DNA of 64,000 nucleotides from Pseudomonadota bacterium (GTDB lineage Bacteria; Desulfobacterota; Desulfovibrionia; Desulfovibrionales; Desulfovibrionaceae), in the NCBI GenBank assembly GCA_018816865.1, contig JAHIUW010000032.1, forward strand, positions 1 to 64,000, given 5' to 3'. The notes under the pieces were generated by a model. The model was given only the letters and a program-made list of their open reading frames with translations. It had not been told where the DNA came from and did no database searches. The position numbers were made by a program, and so were the translations under genes. Position 1 is the first letter of the stretch; every line of letters begins with the position of its first letter. This document shows positions 38,342 to 48,307 of this stretch, piece after piece.

Positions 38342-39331
38342 TCAACGGACCAGCACGGTGCGTGCGTCGCTTATTTCAGCCGCAATTTCACGCTTGCTGG
38401 AAAGATTCTCCACCATAATGCGCTGTCCGAGCTTACCGTCTTCCAGGGCCTTTGCACTGGCAGTCAGCCGCACATAACGGCCCAGAAAAACCAGCGTCAC
38501 GAGGTCGCCCCGGCTGATCAGAGGCACATCCTCAAGGTTGTCCTGATACAAAACCTCGCCGCCGCCCACGGCGCGCTGTACGCGTTGCCCGAAGCTGCGG
38601 CCGTCCCATGGCTCACCCCGCAGATACGCGGCGTTCTTGCGCTTGAAGCCCACTGCGTCGGGAGTCAGGCGTTCCCGGGCATTGATAGGTCGGTCGGCAC
38701 AGGGAACGTTCAGCCACTGGTCCATGAACACCCCCCCCGTGTAGCGACGCTGGACATTGGACCCCGCGTCGATCTCGGTCAGGTGCAGGGACAGTCGGCC
38801 GGGCTTGAAGCTTCCGGCCACGGAGACCTCGACGCTGCTCTGGACATCACTCAAGAAAATCTGCCTGGGCAATCGGAAGTCACGCAGGTTCACTTCCCCG
38901 CCAAGGCTTGAAATCCTGCCCGTCAGTGCTTCGACGACCAAGCGTTCCAGATCGGGACCCTCGATGACCCTGCCGCCCCGCTGAATGACGAGATGGTCGC
39001 CAATCACACACAGCTCGGCCAGGTCCCCAAGATAATAGCGCAGCATTTCGGCCAATTTGTCGCTGGTGATGGTCTGCTGCTTTCCCGTCTCTTCAGGTGC
39101 CTGCCACAACTCGATGACCGCCAGGCTTGCCCACTGCTGCTGGGGCAGGTCGCCCACGGGCCGGGCGATCTCGCCCAAGGTCACCCGAGGGCCCTGAGCC
39201 ACGGCAGCGGATCCCAGCGCCAAACGCCAGGATGCCTGCACCGTCGCTGCCAGGGCCACCCCGGCAGCCAGCACGGCGAGGCATGCGAAAACCGCGAAGA
39301 GGGTCTTCAGTCGCCGATATTGACTACGCAT
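38342..39331 (-). CDS. flgA: flagellar basal body P-ring formation protein FlgA
   Basis: Periplasmic chaperone for P-ring assembly. A hydrophobic N-terminal segment (LFAVFACLAVLAAGVALA) acts as signal peptide. The C-terminal SAF-like/FlgA domain spans about 200-325 (RRYTGGVFMDQWLNVPCADRP, then DVPLISRGDLVTLVFLGRYVRLTASAKALEDGKLGQRIMVENL, each in part). At 329 residues it has a longer N-terminal region than the enteric protein. It lies between flgG and flgH as in related genomes. Confidence 0.92.
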   Translation of the reverse strand: MRSQYRRLKTLFAVFACLAVLAAGVALAATVQASWRLALGSAAVAQGPRVTLGEIARPVGDLPQQQWASLAVIELWQAPEETGKQQTITSDKLAEMLRYYLGDLAELCVIGDHLVIQRGGRVIEGPDLERLVVEALTGRISSLGGEVNLRDFRLPRQIFLSDVQSSVEVSVAGSFKPGRLSLHLTEIDAGSNVQRRYTGGVFMDQWLNVPCADRPINARERLTPDAVGFKRKNAAYLRGEPWDGRSFGQRVQRAVGGGEVLYQDNLEDVPLISRGDLVTLVFLGRYVRLTASAKALEDGKLGQRIMVENLSSKREIAAEISDARTVLVR

Positions 39332-39354
39332 GATTCATTCCCGCCCTGCAAAAC

Positions 39355-40137
39355 CTATCGCTTGATCTGGTTTGCGGTTTGCAGCATCTGGTCCGAGGTG
39401 GTCACGGCCTTGGAGTTCACTTCGTAGGCCCGCTGGGCCACGATCATCTGGACCATCTCATCCACGATCTCCACGTTGGACATCTCCAGGAATCCCTGGG
39501 CGATGGTGCCCACCTGATTCTCTCCGGGCGTGCCCTCGGTGGCCGCGCCCGAGGCCTCGGTCGCGGAATACAGGTTCTTGCCCATGGCGTTGAGGCCCGC
39601 ATTGTTGATGAAGGTGTAGAGCGGAATGTCTGTGGCTGCCAATTCCGTACCCGCACTATCCAGGGCAGAGATGTGGCCGTTTTCCGTCACCACGATATTC
39701 TTGGTATCCGTGGGCACGGTGAATTCCGGCTGAAGGACATACCCGTTAGCAGTCACCACCCGGCCCTCGTTGTCCAGCTTGAAGGCCCCGGCGCGGGTGT
39801 AAGCCAGCTCGCCGTTGACCTCCACCTGGAAGAAGCCTTCACCCTCGACGACCATATCCAAGGCATTGCCCGTGTTCTCAAAGTCGCCCTGGGTGAAGAA
39901 CTTGTGCACCGTCGTGGGCTTGACGCCCATGCCGACCTGCATGCCCGTGGGGATCAGGTTTCCGGCCTCCGTGGGGGAGCCCGCGATCTTCATGTTCTGA
40001 TACATGAGGTCCTCGAACTCGGCCCGGCTCTTCTTGAACCCGATGGTGTTCACGTTGGCCAGGTTGTTGGAAATAACGTCGATATTGAGCTGCTGGGCGA
40101 CCATTCCCGTCGCGGCAGTCCACAAGGATCGCATCAT
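39355..40137 (-). CDS. flgG: flagellar distal rod protein FlgG
   Basis: 260-residue distal rod subunit. N-terminal motif NIDVISNNLANVNTIGFKKSR and C-terminal ENQVGTIAQGFLEMSNVEIV followed by VNSKAVTTSDQMLQTANQIKR (each in part) are diagnostic. The length is the canonical 260. It lies 16 bases after flgF. RBS AGGAGGAAT is clear. Confidence 0.97.
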   Translation of the reverse strand: MMRSLWTAATGMVAQQLNIDVISNNLANVNTIGFKKSRAEFEDLMYQNMKIAGSPTEAGNLIPTGMQVGMGVKPTTVHKFFTQGDFENTGNALDMVVEGEGFFQVEVNGELAYTRAGAFKLDNEGRVVTANGYVLQPEFTVPTDTKNIVVTENGHISALDSAGTELAATDIPLYTFINNAGLNAMGKNLYSATEASGAATEGTPGENQVGTIAQGFLEMSNVEIVDEMVQMIVAQRAYEVNSKAVTTSDQMLQTANQIKR

Positions 40138-40153
40138 GGCTGATTCCTCCTAA

Positions 40154-40936
40154 CTACTGATTCGAGCCAACCTTGCTGATGGCTTTGAGGTCGGTCTCGC
40201 CGGTGGTGCTGATGACCTTCTGATAGGCCTCGAAGGCCCGCTGGGTCTCGATCATATTGACCATCTCGGTCACGACCTCCACATTGGGGGCCTCAAGAAA
40301 ACCTTGGGCAATGCTCCCGTCCACCACGGGTCGTTCAATCACCGAGCCTTCGGCAACAGGCTCGTAATAATTCTTCCCGAACTTCTGCAGTCCATCGAGA
40401 TTGTCCATTCCCACAAACTGCAGGGTATCAATGACATTGCCGTCGGCGCTGATGTTACCCAACCCGTCAATGCTGATCCGGCTGTTGGGCGGAAGCTCGA
40501 TAGGCCCACCTTCGCCCAGCACGGCGTTGCCCGAGCCGTCTACCAACTGCCCTTCGGCCGTGCTGCTGAAGGCTCCATTGCGGGTGAAATAATCCTGCCC
40601 GTCACGAGTTCGGACCTTGAAAAACCCCTCGCCGGAAATGGCGACATCCAGGTCGCCGCCCGTCTGTTTCAGGCTGCCCTGGGTGAACTCGATCTTGGAC
40701 ACCGCAATGCGCGGCTTGGCGTAATAATCCGGCGCTGGAAACATCGACTTGGAGCGCAGATTCATCATGGGCTCGCGGATCGTGTCATGGGCATAGCTCT
40801 CAAACACGTCCTTGAACGCCTGACGATCACGCTTGTAGCCGGTGGTGTTCACGTTCGCCAAATTGTTGGCGATGATGTTCATGCGATGTTCCTGGGTCAT
40901 GGCCCCGAACATGGCGGAATACATGCTTTGTTGCAT
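40154..40936 (-). CDS. flgF: flagellar proximal rod protein FlgF
   Basis: 260-residue rod subunit with MNIIANNLANVNTTGYKRDR near residue 20 and AQGFLEAPNVEVVTEMVNMIETQRAFEAYQKVI (in part) at the end. It differs from the downstream FlgG by its middle region and a shorter TTSD-like C-terminus. It is the first gene of the leftward hook/basal body operon. A sigma-54-like promoter lies about 40 bases upstream. Confidence 0.95.
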   Translation of the reverse strand: MQQSMYSAMFGAMTQEHRMNIIANNLANVNTTGYKRDRQAFKDVFESYAHDTIREPMMNLRSKSMFPAPDYYAKPRIAVSKIEFTQGSLKQTGGDLDVAISGEGFFKVRTRDGQDYFTRNGAFSSTAEGQLVDGSGNAVLGEGGPIELPPNSRISIDGLGNISADGNVIDTLQFVGMDNLDGLQKFGKNYYEPVAEGSVIERPVVDGSIAQGFLEAPNVEVVTEMVNMIETQRAFEAYQKVISTTGETDLKAISKVGSNQ

Positions 40937-40976
40937 GGGTTAGCCCTCCGTGGAGTTTTATTCCTGCAACCTTCCA

Positions 40977-40993
40977 AGCAAGTTCCGCGCCAA
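40977..40993 (-). promoter_or_regulatory. sigma-54-like promoter of the flgF operon
   Basis: Read leftward: TTGGCGCG-GAAC-TTGCT. It fits the -24/-12 pattern TGGCACG-N4-TTGC[AT] with a single change (A to G), and both invariant GG and GC are at correct spacing. It lies about 40 bases from the flgF start. RpoN control with a FleQ-like activator is common for this class of flagellar genes. Confidence 0.8.
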
Positions 40994-41152
40994 GCCACAG
41001 CCGCCCTGTTGTGCAGCCGGAAAGATCAATCAAAACTCAATTATATCTGATAGTTAATGTTTCATGGCGAGCGATTGTCCCTCAAGATGACCGCGGCTGC
41101 CCAACACGGGATGACGAAAGACTGGCGCCCGACCACACCCTTCCAAGGCCAT

Positions 41153-41181
41153 AAAAAAACCGGAGGGGTGCGGCTCCGGTT
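41153..41181 (-). terminator. intrinsic terminator after the solute-binding protein gene
   Basis: AACCGGAG (41158-41165) with CTCCGGTT (41174-41181); leftward the stem runs into seven T residues. It lies 26 bases after the stop of the gene at 41207. Confidence 0.88.
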
Positions 41182-41206
41182 CATACTCTTGGATCACATG
41201 GAATTG

Positions 41207-41983
41207 TCAGGGGAGTCCGTACCTACGGGCGATACGCGTGACGCTGCCGTCAAGCTTCATGGATTGCAAAACCATGCTGAAATCCCAGGCAAAAGCTTTG
41301 CTCACGGTGGTCCTGGAAAAAGCCAGATAGGTAGGAGAGGAACCCAGGGCGAAATCCAGCCCCGTCCCGGTTCCAGGAACGATATCGATCTCCTTGGAAA
41401 GGCCCATCCGCTTCAACAAAAAGAGAATGGGGACCCGAACGCCCAAGAGCATGTCGATCCTGCCCGCTGCAAGCATCTTGATGCCTGTTTCCTCCTCGAA
41501 TACTTCATGGACTGACTTGAAGCGTCCGTCCTTGATCGCCTGGTCCATAAGCGTGCCATAGTAATACCCCCGCCCCACTCCCAGGTGATAGTCAGATGCA
41601 TTTCCCAGCCCCTCGTCCAGCGTGAGCCGCCTGTCCGCCCGCTTGAAGGCGAAGATCTCTTCAAGATAGATGTTCTCTTGGGGGTAATGAAGGTAGGTCG
41701 CGCGTTCCGGATTGAAGCCCGCATCGAGGATGGCGTCCGCCTTGCCGCTACGGACCATCTCCAGAGCCCGCTTCCAGGGCACGAACTCCACCCTGGCCTC
41801 GTGTCCCATGCGCCTCAGGGCCTCCAGCGCAATCTCGACATTCAGCCCCCTCGGTTGCCCCTCGTCGTCCGGGTACTCCAGGGGAGGACTGTCCAGCGTG
41901 ACCAAGCTGAATGTCCGGGCATGCGCCGCGAGGGGCAATAAAAGAAAAAAGGCAAGGCCCCAGACCACCATCCATCTACGCAC
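41207..41983 (-). CDS. periplasmic solute-binding protein (amino-acid type, SBP family 3)
   Basis: A 258-residue protein with a clear Sec signal peptide (LAFFLLLPLAAHA). The fold pattern of family 3 binding proteins follows: FSLVTLDSPPLEYPDDEGQP, GLNVEIALEALRRMG, VRSGKADAILDAGFNPER, and a C-terminal AFSRTTVSKAFAWDFS region. Related proteins bind polar amino acids or act as sensors. No permease or ATPase genes are adjacent, so the ligand and partner are unknown. It is a stand-alone gene divergent from tRNA-Gly. Confidence 0.8.
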   Translation of the reverse strand: MRRWMVVWGLAFFLLLPLAAHARTFSLVTLDSPPLEYPDDEGQPRGLNVEIALEALRRMGHEARVEFVPWKRALEMVRSGKADAILDAGFNPERATYLHYPQENIYLEEIFAFKRADRRLTLDEGLGNASDYHLGVGRGYYYGTLMDQAIKDGRFKSVHEVFEEETGIKMLAAGRIDMLLGVRVPILFLLKRMGLSKEIDIVPGTGTGLDFALGSSPTYLAFSRTTVSKAFAWDFSMVLQSMKLDGSVTRIARRYGLP

Positions 41984-42135
41984 GGCACCCCCCCAGAAGA
42001 ATCGGCCAAGTTCAGGGCATTATCGCCCATATTAAAGATGATATTGATTCCTCTGGCCCACGTCAAACACCCTTCTCGGGCTCCGAATTCCCCGAAATAC
42101 ATGCAAGGGTCACGAACTTTCCTGGCCCCCGGGAC

Positions 42136-42163
42136 TTGACATGCCCGTGATTTTTGATATTCA
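42136..42163 (+). promoter_or_regulatory. sigma-70-like promoter upstream of tRNA-Gly
   Basis: TTGACA (42136-42141), 16 bases, TATTCA (42158-42163). It lies 38 bases before the tRNA. Transcription may continue into rimP past the terminator at 42311. Confidence 0.6.
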
Positions 42164-42201
42164 CCTCTTCCCCGCCATCGTGTCGGGATTGTGTTTTGGC
42201 G

Positions 42202-42276
<75 letters not shown>

Positions 42277-42310
42277 ACAACTTCAACCCTCTCGTTTTCT
42301 AACAGATACG

Positions 42311-42340
42311 AGTGGACCCTGTGGTCCACTTTTTTATTTT
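42311..42340 (+). terminator. terminator between tRNA-Gly and rimP
   Basis: AGTGGACC (42311-42318) pairs with GGTCCACT (42323-42330), then TTTTTTATTTT. It is only 14 bases before the rimP ATG, so it may also act as an attenuator of the rimP-nusA-infB operon. Confidence 0.85.
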
Positions 42341-42353
42341 CTGGCGGTGAGTT

Positions 42354-42848
42354 ATGATCGCATCAAAGATGATTCAAGATTTGACCGAACTGGTCGCCCC
42401 CATGGCCGAGGCCATGGGCCTCTCCCTGTGGGGCATCGAGTTCTCCGGTGACGACGGACACCCCGTGCTGCGCATCTATGTGGACAAGGAAGGCGGCGTG
42501 GTTGTGGGCCAGTGCGTGACCCTGTCGCGGGACATCTCCGTGATTCTCGATGCCGAAGACCTCGTCCCCGGCCGATTCAACCTCGAAGTGTCCTCCCCTG
42601 GGCTGGACAGGCCGTTCTTCACCCTGGACCAGATGCGGGGCTACGAGGGACAGCACTTGAAGGTCAGGCTGAATGAGCCTTTTGAAGGCTCCAGAAATTT
42701 CATAGGCACACTGAAGTCCGTGGGCGACACGCAATTCTCCATCATTCTTGAAGATGGTGGCGACGAGCTGACCTTCGACTTCAGTGAAGTGAATAAAATA
42801 CGGATTCGTTACCAGTTTCCCGTCAAGAACAAGGGAAAGAAAGCATAA
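42354..42848 (+). CDS. rimP: ribosome maturation factor RimP
   Basis: Needed for 30S subunit maturation. 164 residues with MGLSLWGIEFSGDDGHPVLRIYVDKEGGV (in part), ALSRD-like VTLSRDISVILD, and FNLEVSSPGLDRPF, the family signature, near residue 75. It is the first gene of the rimP-nusA-rnpM-infB-DUF503-rbfA-nrnA-truB operon. The terminator-like hairpin directly upstream could regulate it. Confidence 0.94.
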   Translation: MIASKMIQDLTELVAPMAEAMGLSLWGIEFSGDDGHPVLRIYVDKEGGVVVGQCVTLSRDISVILDAEDLVPGRFNLEVSSPGLDRPFFTLDQMRGYEGQHLKVRLNEPFEGSRNFIGTLKSVGDTQFSIILEDGGDELTFDFSEVNKIRIRYQFPVKNKGKKA

Positions 42849-42902
42849 ACCGTCGATCCCCGGTCAAGGCCGGGTGCTTCGGAAGCTTCTGGAGGATTTT
42901 CC

Positions 42903-44264
42903 ATGAGCATGGAACTGAGAAAGGCCATCGATCAGATCAGCAAGGACAAAGGCATCGACCGCGACTTGCTTGTAGATACGCTTGAGGAGGCGGTCCGCAC
43001 CTCCGTCATGCGCAAGTTCGGGGACGAAATCGACATCGAGGTCTCCTTCAACGAGGAAGACGGCGAGATCGAAGTCTACCAGTTCAAGGCTGTGGTCGAA
43101 GAGGTTGAGGACGAATCCACCGAGATCACCCTCGAAGATGCCCAAAAGCACGATCCAGGTGCGCAGATGGACGACGAACTCGGCTTCCGCCTGAAGGTGG
43201 AGGACCTGGGCCGCATCGCTGCCCAGTCCGCCAAGCAGGTCATCATCCAGCGCATGCGCGACGCCGAGCAGGAAATCATCTATGAGGAATACAAAGACCG
43301 CATGGGTGAAATCGTCAGTGGCATCATCCAGCGCCGCGACAAGATGGGCTGGATCATCAACCTGGGTCGCACCGAGGCCATCCTTCCCAAGGAAGAGCAG
43401 ATTCCCCGTGAGCGCTACAAGCGCGGCGACCGCATTCAGGCGTTGCTGATCGACGTCCGTCGCGAAGGCCGTGGCCCGCAGGTCATCGTCTCCCGTTCGC
43501 ATCCTGATTACATGATCGTCCTGTTCAAGCGTGAAGTTCCCGAGGTGGACGACAACACCGTGAGCATCATCGGCGTCGCCCGCGACCCGGGCAGCCGAGC
43601 CAAGGTGGCAGTCACCTCCCATGACCGCGACGTGGATCCCGTGGGCGCCTGCGTAGGCATCCGCGGCTCCCGCATCCAGAACGTGGTTCAGGAACTGCGC
43701 GGCGAACGCATCGACATCGTTGTCTGGAGCCCGGACGTGGCCACCTACGCGGTCAACGCCCTGTCTCCGGCCATCATCACGCGCATCACCGTGGATGAAG
43801 AAGAGAAGATGCTGGAAGTGGTTGTCCCCGACGACCAACTGACCCTGGCCATTGGCCGCAAGGGTCAGAATGTCAAACTGGCCTCCAAGCTTCTGGATTG
43901 GAAGATCGATATTTTCACCGAAAGCCGCTACGGCGAACTCCACGCAGAGCTCCAGTCTCTGGAGCAGATCGCCAGTGTAGCCGAAATCCCCGTGGAAAAG
44001 TTCATCGTTGCAGGCTACGATTCCATGGAAAAACTCGTCACCGCCAGCGACGAGCAGCTCCAGGAAATCGAATCCATCACCGAGGACAAAGTCGGGGATA
44101 TCCGCTCTGCCATCAACCTGCTGAACTCGTTCCATTCCCAGGCCGCTGCTCATGAGCAGCAGGAGGACTCGGAGGACGAGACGGACGCCATGGGCTCCGA
44201 CGAAGCTTTGGATGAGATGGAGACGGACGTCGAGCAGACCAAAGCGTCTGGCGACGAAGACTAA
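42903..44264 (+). CDS. nusA: transcription termination/antitermination factor NusA
   Basis: 453 residues: N-terminal polymerase-binding domain ([21 protein letters not shown]), S1 domain near 135-200 ([18 protein letters not shown]), two KH domains ([21 protein letters not shown] and [17 protein letters not shown], each about 20 residues). The C-terminal helix-hairpin-helix-like part is followed by a strongly acidic tail ([20 protein letters not shown]). The start has GGAGG upstream. Confidence 0.96.
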   Translation: MSMELRKAIDQISKDKGIDRDLLVDTLEEAVRTSVMRKFGDEIDIEVSFNEEDGEIEVYQFKAVVEEVEDESTEITLEDAQKHDPGAQMDDELGFRLKVEDLGRIAAQSAKQVIIQRMRDAEQEIIYEEYKDRMGEIVSGIIQRRDKMGWIINLGRTEAILPKEEQIPRERYKRGDRIQALLIDVRREGRGPQVIVSRSHPDYMIVLFKREVPEVDDNTVSIIGVARDPGSRAKVAVTSHDRDVDPVGACVGIRGSRIQNVVQELRGERIDIVVWSPDVATYAVNALSPAIITRITVDEEEKMLEVVVPDDQLTLAIGRKGQNVKLASKLLDWKIDIFTESRYGELHAELQSLEQIASVAEIPVEKFIVAGYDSMEKLVTASDEQLQEIESITEDKVGDIRSAINLLNSFHSQAAAHEQQEDSEDETDAMGSDEALDEMETDVEQTKASGDED

Positions 44265-44297
44265 TCCGCGGCAGGGCCCTTTGGGCACTGCTGTCAA

Positions 44298-44552
44298 ATG
44301 AAGAGACAAAACGGACCAGACATGCACGACGGCCAAACCAAACATGTCCCGGTTCGGATGTGCGTCATCTGCCGCAGAAGATTCCCCAAGCGGGAGTTGA
44401 CGCGATACATCTGCCCCGCAGGAGCCAAGGGCCCTATCCAGGACGAGTCACAGACTCTACCCGGACGAGGAGCCTACCTGTGCTCAGACGAGGCATGCGA
44501 AGAAAGATTGAGTAAATACAAGGGCTGGCAAAGGGCGCCAAGGGGTAAATAA
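44298..44552 (+). CDS. rnpM: YlxR/RnpM family RNA-binding protein
   Basis: 84 residues with the family signature [20 protein letters not shown] near residue 20 and [16 protein letters not shown] at about 60-75. YlxR in Gram-positives binds RNase P RNA and modulates it. Its gene sits between nusA and infB in most bacteria, as here. The TAA stop shares bases with the infB ATG (TAATG), suggesting translational coupling. An in-frame ATG nine codons in is an alternative start. Confidence 0.92.
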   Translation: MKRQNGPDMHDGQTKHVPVRMCVICRRRFPKRELTRYICPAGAKGPIQDESQTLPGRGAYLCSDEACEERLSKYKGWQRAPRGK

Positions 44553-47500
44553 TGACGGATAAGCTTCGGGTTAAAGACATCTCAGTAGAACTTGGAATCA
44601 GCAACAAGGAACTCATCCAGGCATGTCGCGAATTGGACATCCCTGTGAAGAGTCACATGAGCACCTTGGAAGATGAGGAGGCCAGTGCCATCCGTGGCCA
44701 TGTGCAGACGGTGGTCACCTCCACCGAAGTAGTGACCAAGGAAGTCCTGCCAGGTGCCGTGGTTCGCCGCCGTCGCAAGACGGTCAGCACCCCCATGGAC
44801 AAGGCCCCCGTCAAGGCGAAACCCGTCGTCATCCCCGAGCCCGAACAGGAGCCAGCCGAGGCCGCGGCCAAAGCTCCGCAAAAGGTCACTGAGGAGGCCC
44901 TGCCCGAGGCCCCCAAGACGGAAAAGCCCGCTGCCAGAACCAAAGCCAAGAGGCCCGAAGCTCCCTCTGCCCGCATCGTAAAGCCCGTGGCTCCCGTCGT
45001 GCCTGAAGAAGCCCCCGCTGCTCCCGAAGCTCCCGAAGCTCCTATCGAGCCTGTCATGGAGACCTCCAAGACCGAGAGCGAAGCCATCCGTCCTGAACAA
45101 GAGGCGACCGCTGAAGCCACGCCTGAGCAAGGCGCAGCCGCTCCCGCCGCTGCGAAGCCCCAGGCCGCAGAGCAGGACGCCAAGGCCGATGCCGGCGAAG
45201 AGACCAAGAAGAAGAAAAAGAAAAAGGAACCCGTGGCCCCCAAGGTCAAAATTATTTCTCGTCCTGATCCGGCGCTGGTCCAGGAACGCCGTGCAGCCGC
45301 CGCTGCCCCCCGGCCCAGCGGCCCCGGTGGACGCCCCGGTGGTTATGCCGGTCGTCCTGAAGGCCCTGGTGGTCGCCCCAGCGGTCCTGGTGGCCCCGGT
45401 GGCTATGCCGGTCGCCCCAGCGGTCCCGGTGGCCCTGGCGGCTATGCCGGTCGTCCCAGCGGTCCCGGAGGACCCGGAGGTCCTGGAGGTCCTGGCGGAC
45501 GTCCCAGCGGTCCTGGCGGTCCTGGCGGCTATGCCGGTCGCCCCAGCGGTCCCGGTGGCCCGGGAGGTCCCGGCGGACGTCCCGGTGGCCCTGGCGGTCC
45601 AGGTGGACGCCCCGATGCCCCCGGCGGTCGCCCGACAGGTGACGCCGCCCCCGGTTCGGCGGAGGGCGATGGCCGTCGCCGTCGCAAAAAGGACAAGCGC
45701 GTTGTGGACTTTACCAAGCGCGATAACGAGAGCCGCTTTGAGATGCAGGGCCGTGGTGGCAAGAAGGGCAAAAGAGGCAAGAGAGGCGGCCCCGAGCCGC
45801 AGTCCACGACTCAGCCCATCAAGGCCGCCAAGCGCAAGGTCAGGATCGACGAAGCCATTCGCGTGGCAGACCTGGCGAAACAGTTGGGCGTAAAGGCACA
45901 GTTGCTCATCAAGGCCCTGTTCGGCATGGGCATGATGGCGACCATCAACCAGTCTTTGGATTATGATACCTCCGTGCTCCTGGCCTCGGATTTCGGATAC
46001 GAAGTCGAGAAGGTCGGTTTCTCCGAGGACGATTACATCGTGCCCAAGGAGCAGGACGCACCCGAGACGCTGCTCAGCCGTGCACCGGTCGTGACCATCA
46101 TGGGTCATGTCGACCACGGCAAGACTTCCCTGCTGGATGCCATCCGTGAGTCCAAGATCACCTCGGGCGAGGCGGGCGGCATCACGCAGCACATCGGCGC
46201 TTATGACGTGACCACTCCGCGCGGCAAGATCGTGTTCCTGGATACCCCCGGTCACGAGGCGTTCACCGCCATGCGTGCCCGTGGAGCCAAGGTCACCGAC
46301 CTTGTCATCCTGGTTGTCGCCGCCGACGACGGCGTCATGGACCAGACCCGGGAAGCCATCAGCCACGCCAAGGCCGCAGGCGTGCCCATCATCGTGGCCG
46401 TGAACAAGATCGACAAGGAAGGGGCCGACCCCGAGCGCGTCATGCGCGAGCTTGCCGACCACAATCTGGTGACCGAGGACTGGGGCGGAGACACGATCTT
46501 CTGCAACGTGTCCGCCAAGACCGGCGAGAACCTGGACACCCTGCTCGAACTGGTGCTCCTGCAAGCCGAAGTCCTGGAACTCAAGGCCAACCCGGACAAG
46601 CCCGCCGTGGGACACATCGTGGAAGCCCGCCTGGACAAGGGTCGTGGCCCTGTGGCCACCGTGCTCATCGAGAGTGGCACCCTGAACCAGGGTGACTGTT
46701 TCGTCTGCGGCGTCCAGAGCGGCAAGGTCCGAGCCATCCAAAGCGACCAGGGACGCAAGCTCAAGAACGCCGGACCTGCCACCCCCGTTGAAGTCCAAGG
46801 CTTTGAGGGTTTGCCCCAGGCCGGTGACGAGTTCGTCTGCGTTGAGGACGAAAAAGTCGCCCGCCGCATCGCTCAGAACCGTGCCCTGAAGCAGCGCGAG
46901 CGCCAGCTGGCCAGCGAGACCAAGGTCACCCTGGAGAGCTTCCTGGCTTCCAGTCCGGACAGTGAAGTCCGGGCCCTGAACCTGCTCACCAAGTCGGATG
47001 TGCAGGGTTCTCAGGAGGCCATTGGCGACGCCCTGAACAAGCTCTCCACGGCCGCCGTCAAGGTGAACATCCTGCACTCCGGCGCAGGTGCCATCACCGA
47101 GTCGGACATCCTGCTGGCCGCCGCGTCCAACGCCATCATCATCGGCTTCAACGTGCGCCCCACCGCCAAGATCAAGGAGATCGCCGAGCAGGAGCACGTG
47201 GAAATCCGTTTCTACGACATCATCTACAAGCTGGTGAGCGAGATCAAGGATGCCATGGCAGGCATGCTGGCCCCGATCATCACTGAGCAGTACCTTGGTC
47301 AGGCGGAAGTCCGCGACAGCTTCAGCGTCCCCAAGGTCGGCACCATCGCAGGTTGTTATGTGGTCGATGGTCAGCTGACCAGAAACGCCAAGGTCCGTTT
47401 ACTGCGCGAAGGTGTGGTCATCTACACCGGAACCCTGACTTCCCTGAAGCGCTTCAAAGACGACGCCAAGGAAGTCAACAAGGGCTACGAGTGCGGAGTC

Positions 47501-47584
47501 GGACTGGAACGCTTCAACGACATCAAGGTCGGCGACGTCATCGAGGCCTTCACGCAAGTGGAGTCCGCCGCCACCCTGGACTAA
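44552..47584 (+). CDS. infB: translation initiation factor IF-2
   Basis: A GTPase that places initiator tRNA on the 30S subunit. 1010 residues. The N-terminal domain starts [20 protein letters not shown] Pro/Ala/Glu-rich linker is followed by a Gly-Pro-rich tract (about residues 250-370) built from short [12 protein letters not shown]-like repeats. Next come the second IF2-N domain, the G domain with GHVDHGKTS near 516, and domains II-IV. The core is standard; the Gly-Pro tract is the unusual part. It overlaps rnpM by 1 base. Confidence 0.97.
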   Translation: MTDKLRVKDISVELGISNKELIQACRELDIPVKSHMSTLEDEEASAIRGHVQTVVTSTEVVTKEVLPGAVVRRRRKTVSTPMDKAPVKAKPVVIPEPEQEPAEAAAKAPQKVTEEALPEAPKTEKPAARTKAKRPEAPSARIVKPVAPVVPEEAPAAPEAPEAPIEPVMETSKTESEAIRPEQEATAEATPEQGAAAPAAAKPQAAEQDAKADAGEETKKKKKKKEPVAPKVKIISRPDPALVQERRAAAAAPRPSGPGGRPGGYAGRPEGPGGRPSGPGGPGGYAGRPSGPGGPGGYAGRPSGPGGPGGPGGPGGRPSGPGGPGGYAGRPSGPGGPGGPGGRPGGPGGPGGRPDAPGGRPTGDAAPGSAEGDGRRRRKKDKRVVDFTKRDNESRFEMQGRGGKKGKRGKRGGPEPQSTTQPIKAAKRKVRIDEAIRVADLAKQLGVKAQLLIKALFGMGMMATINQSLDYDTSVLLASDFGYEVEKVGFSEDDYIVPKEQDAPETLLSRAPVVTIMGHVDHGKTSLLDAIRESKITSGEAGGITQHIGAYDVTTPRGKIVFLDTPGHEAFTAMRARGAKVTDLVILVVAADDGVMDQTREAISHAKAAGVPIIVAVNKIDKEGADPERVMRELADHNLVTEDWGGDTIFCNVSAKTGENLDTLLELVLLQAEVLELKANPDKPAVGHIVEARLDKGRGPVATVLIESGTLNQGDCFVCGVQSGKVRAIQSDQGRKLKNAGPATPVEVQGFEGLPQAGDEFVCVEDEKVARRIAQNRALKQRERQLASETKVTLESFLASSPDSEVRALNLLTKSDVQGSQEAIGDALNKLSTAAVKVNILHSGAGAITESDILLAAASNAIIIGFNVRPTAKIKEIAEQEHVEIRFYDIIYKLVSEIKDAMAGMLAPIITEQYLGQAEVRDSFSVPKVGTIAGCYVVDGQLTRNAKVRLLREGVVIYTGTLTSLKRFKDDAKEVNKGYECGVGLERFNDIKVGDVIEAFTQVESAATLD
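45300..45650 (+). repeat. in-frame Gly-Pro-Arg repeat tract inside infB
   Basis: About 350 bases of near-repeats encoding variants of [15 protein letters not shown] and [12 protein letters not shown], with at least four [12 protein letters not shown]-type units. Repeat length varies by multiples of three. It is prone to expansion and contraction; copies in other strains would be expected to differ in number. Confidence 0.85.
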
Positions 47585-47647
47585 CCGAATTCAGCCATCC
47601 GGCGGAGGACAGATGATTCTGCCCTCCGCCGGAACGGGTGATGAACG

Positions 47648-47959
47648 ATGATACTGGGTCTGCTCAGGCTTGATTTCCGGCTGCATGGCAACCGCTCCCT
47701 GAAAGGGAAACGGCAGATTGCCAATAGCCTGAAGCAGAAACTCAGGAACAAGTTCAATGTGGCAGTGAGTGAGATCGAGGCCCAGGACAGCCTGGACAGA
47801 TTGATCCTTGGGGTTGTCACGGTGTCCCGTGAATCACGCAGGGTGGAGAGCCAACTCGAAAAAGCCTTGGGTCATGCCCTGGCTTCCACCAGTGAAGAAC
47901 TCGTCGATTCCAGTGTGGAGATATTCAGCTCCGGCGATGCCGGCGAAAATTTTTTGTAG
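47648..47959 (+). CDS. DUF503 domain protein
   Basis: 103 residues beginning MILGLLRLDFRLHGNRSLKGKR, the DUF503 hallmark, then FNVAVSEIEAQDSLDRLILGVV. Often found between infB and rbfA (YlxP in Bacillus) as here, suggesting an accessory role in ribosome assembly or translation; no activity is established. Confidence 0.9.
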   Translation: MILGLLRLDFRLHGNRSLKGKRQIANSLKQKLRNKFNVAVSEIEAQDSLDRLILGVVTVSRESRRVESQLEKALGHALASTSEELVDSSVEIFSSGDAGENFL

Positions 47960-47968
47960 AGAAAGATT

Positions 47969-48307
47969 ATGCAAACTTCCGGATCACGCAGAGCCCACAA
48001 GTTGGGCGACCAAATCATGCGCATCACAGCGCAACTCCTGGCCACTGAAGTCGATGATCATCGCTTGGCCATGGTCTCCATCACCGGTGTGCGCATGAAC
48101 AAGGACGTCTCCATTGCCGAGGTCCTGTATTCGGTGCCCCTGGGTTCGGACCCCGCCGAAATCGAGGCCGCATTCAAAAAGTCCACGGGCTTCTTCCGCT
48201 CCCAGGTGGGACGCCAGTTGAAAAGCAGGCACGTCCCCAAGATCATCTTCAAGCGCGACGACTTTCTCGAGGAAATGGTCTATGGTCAGCCCGATCAAGG
48301 CGATTAG
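47969..48307 (+). CDS. rbfA: 30S ribosome-binding factor RbfA
   Basis: 112 residues, KH-like. Starts QTSGSRRAHKLGDQIMRITAQLL (in part); LAMVSITGVRMNKDVSIAEVLYS and FFRSQVGRQLKSRHVPKIIFKRDD are diagnostic (each in part). Needed for 16S 5' end maturation and cold adaptation. Its 3' end overlaps nrnA by 26 bases. Confidence 0.95.
   Translation: MQTSGSRRAHKLGDQIMRITAQLLATEVDDHRLAMVSITGVRMNKDVSIAEVLYSVPLGSDPAEIEAAFKKSTGFFRSQVGRQLKSRHVPKIIFKRDDFLEEMVYGQPDQGD

Noticed and set aside
45300-45650. CRISPR-like array
   Set aside because: The repeats lie inside the infB reading frame, have no spacers, and encode Gly-Pro-Arg units.
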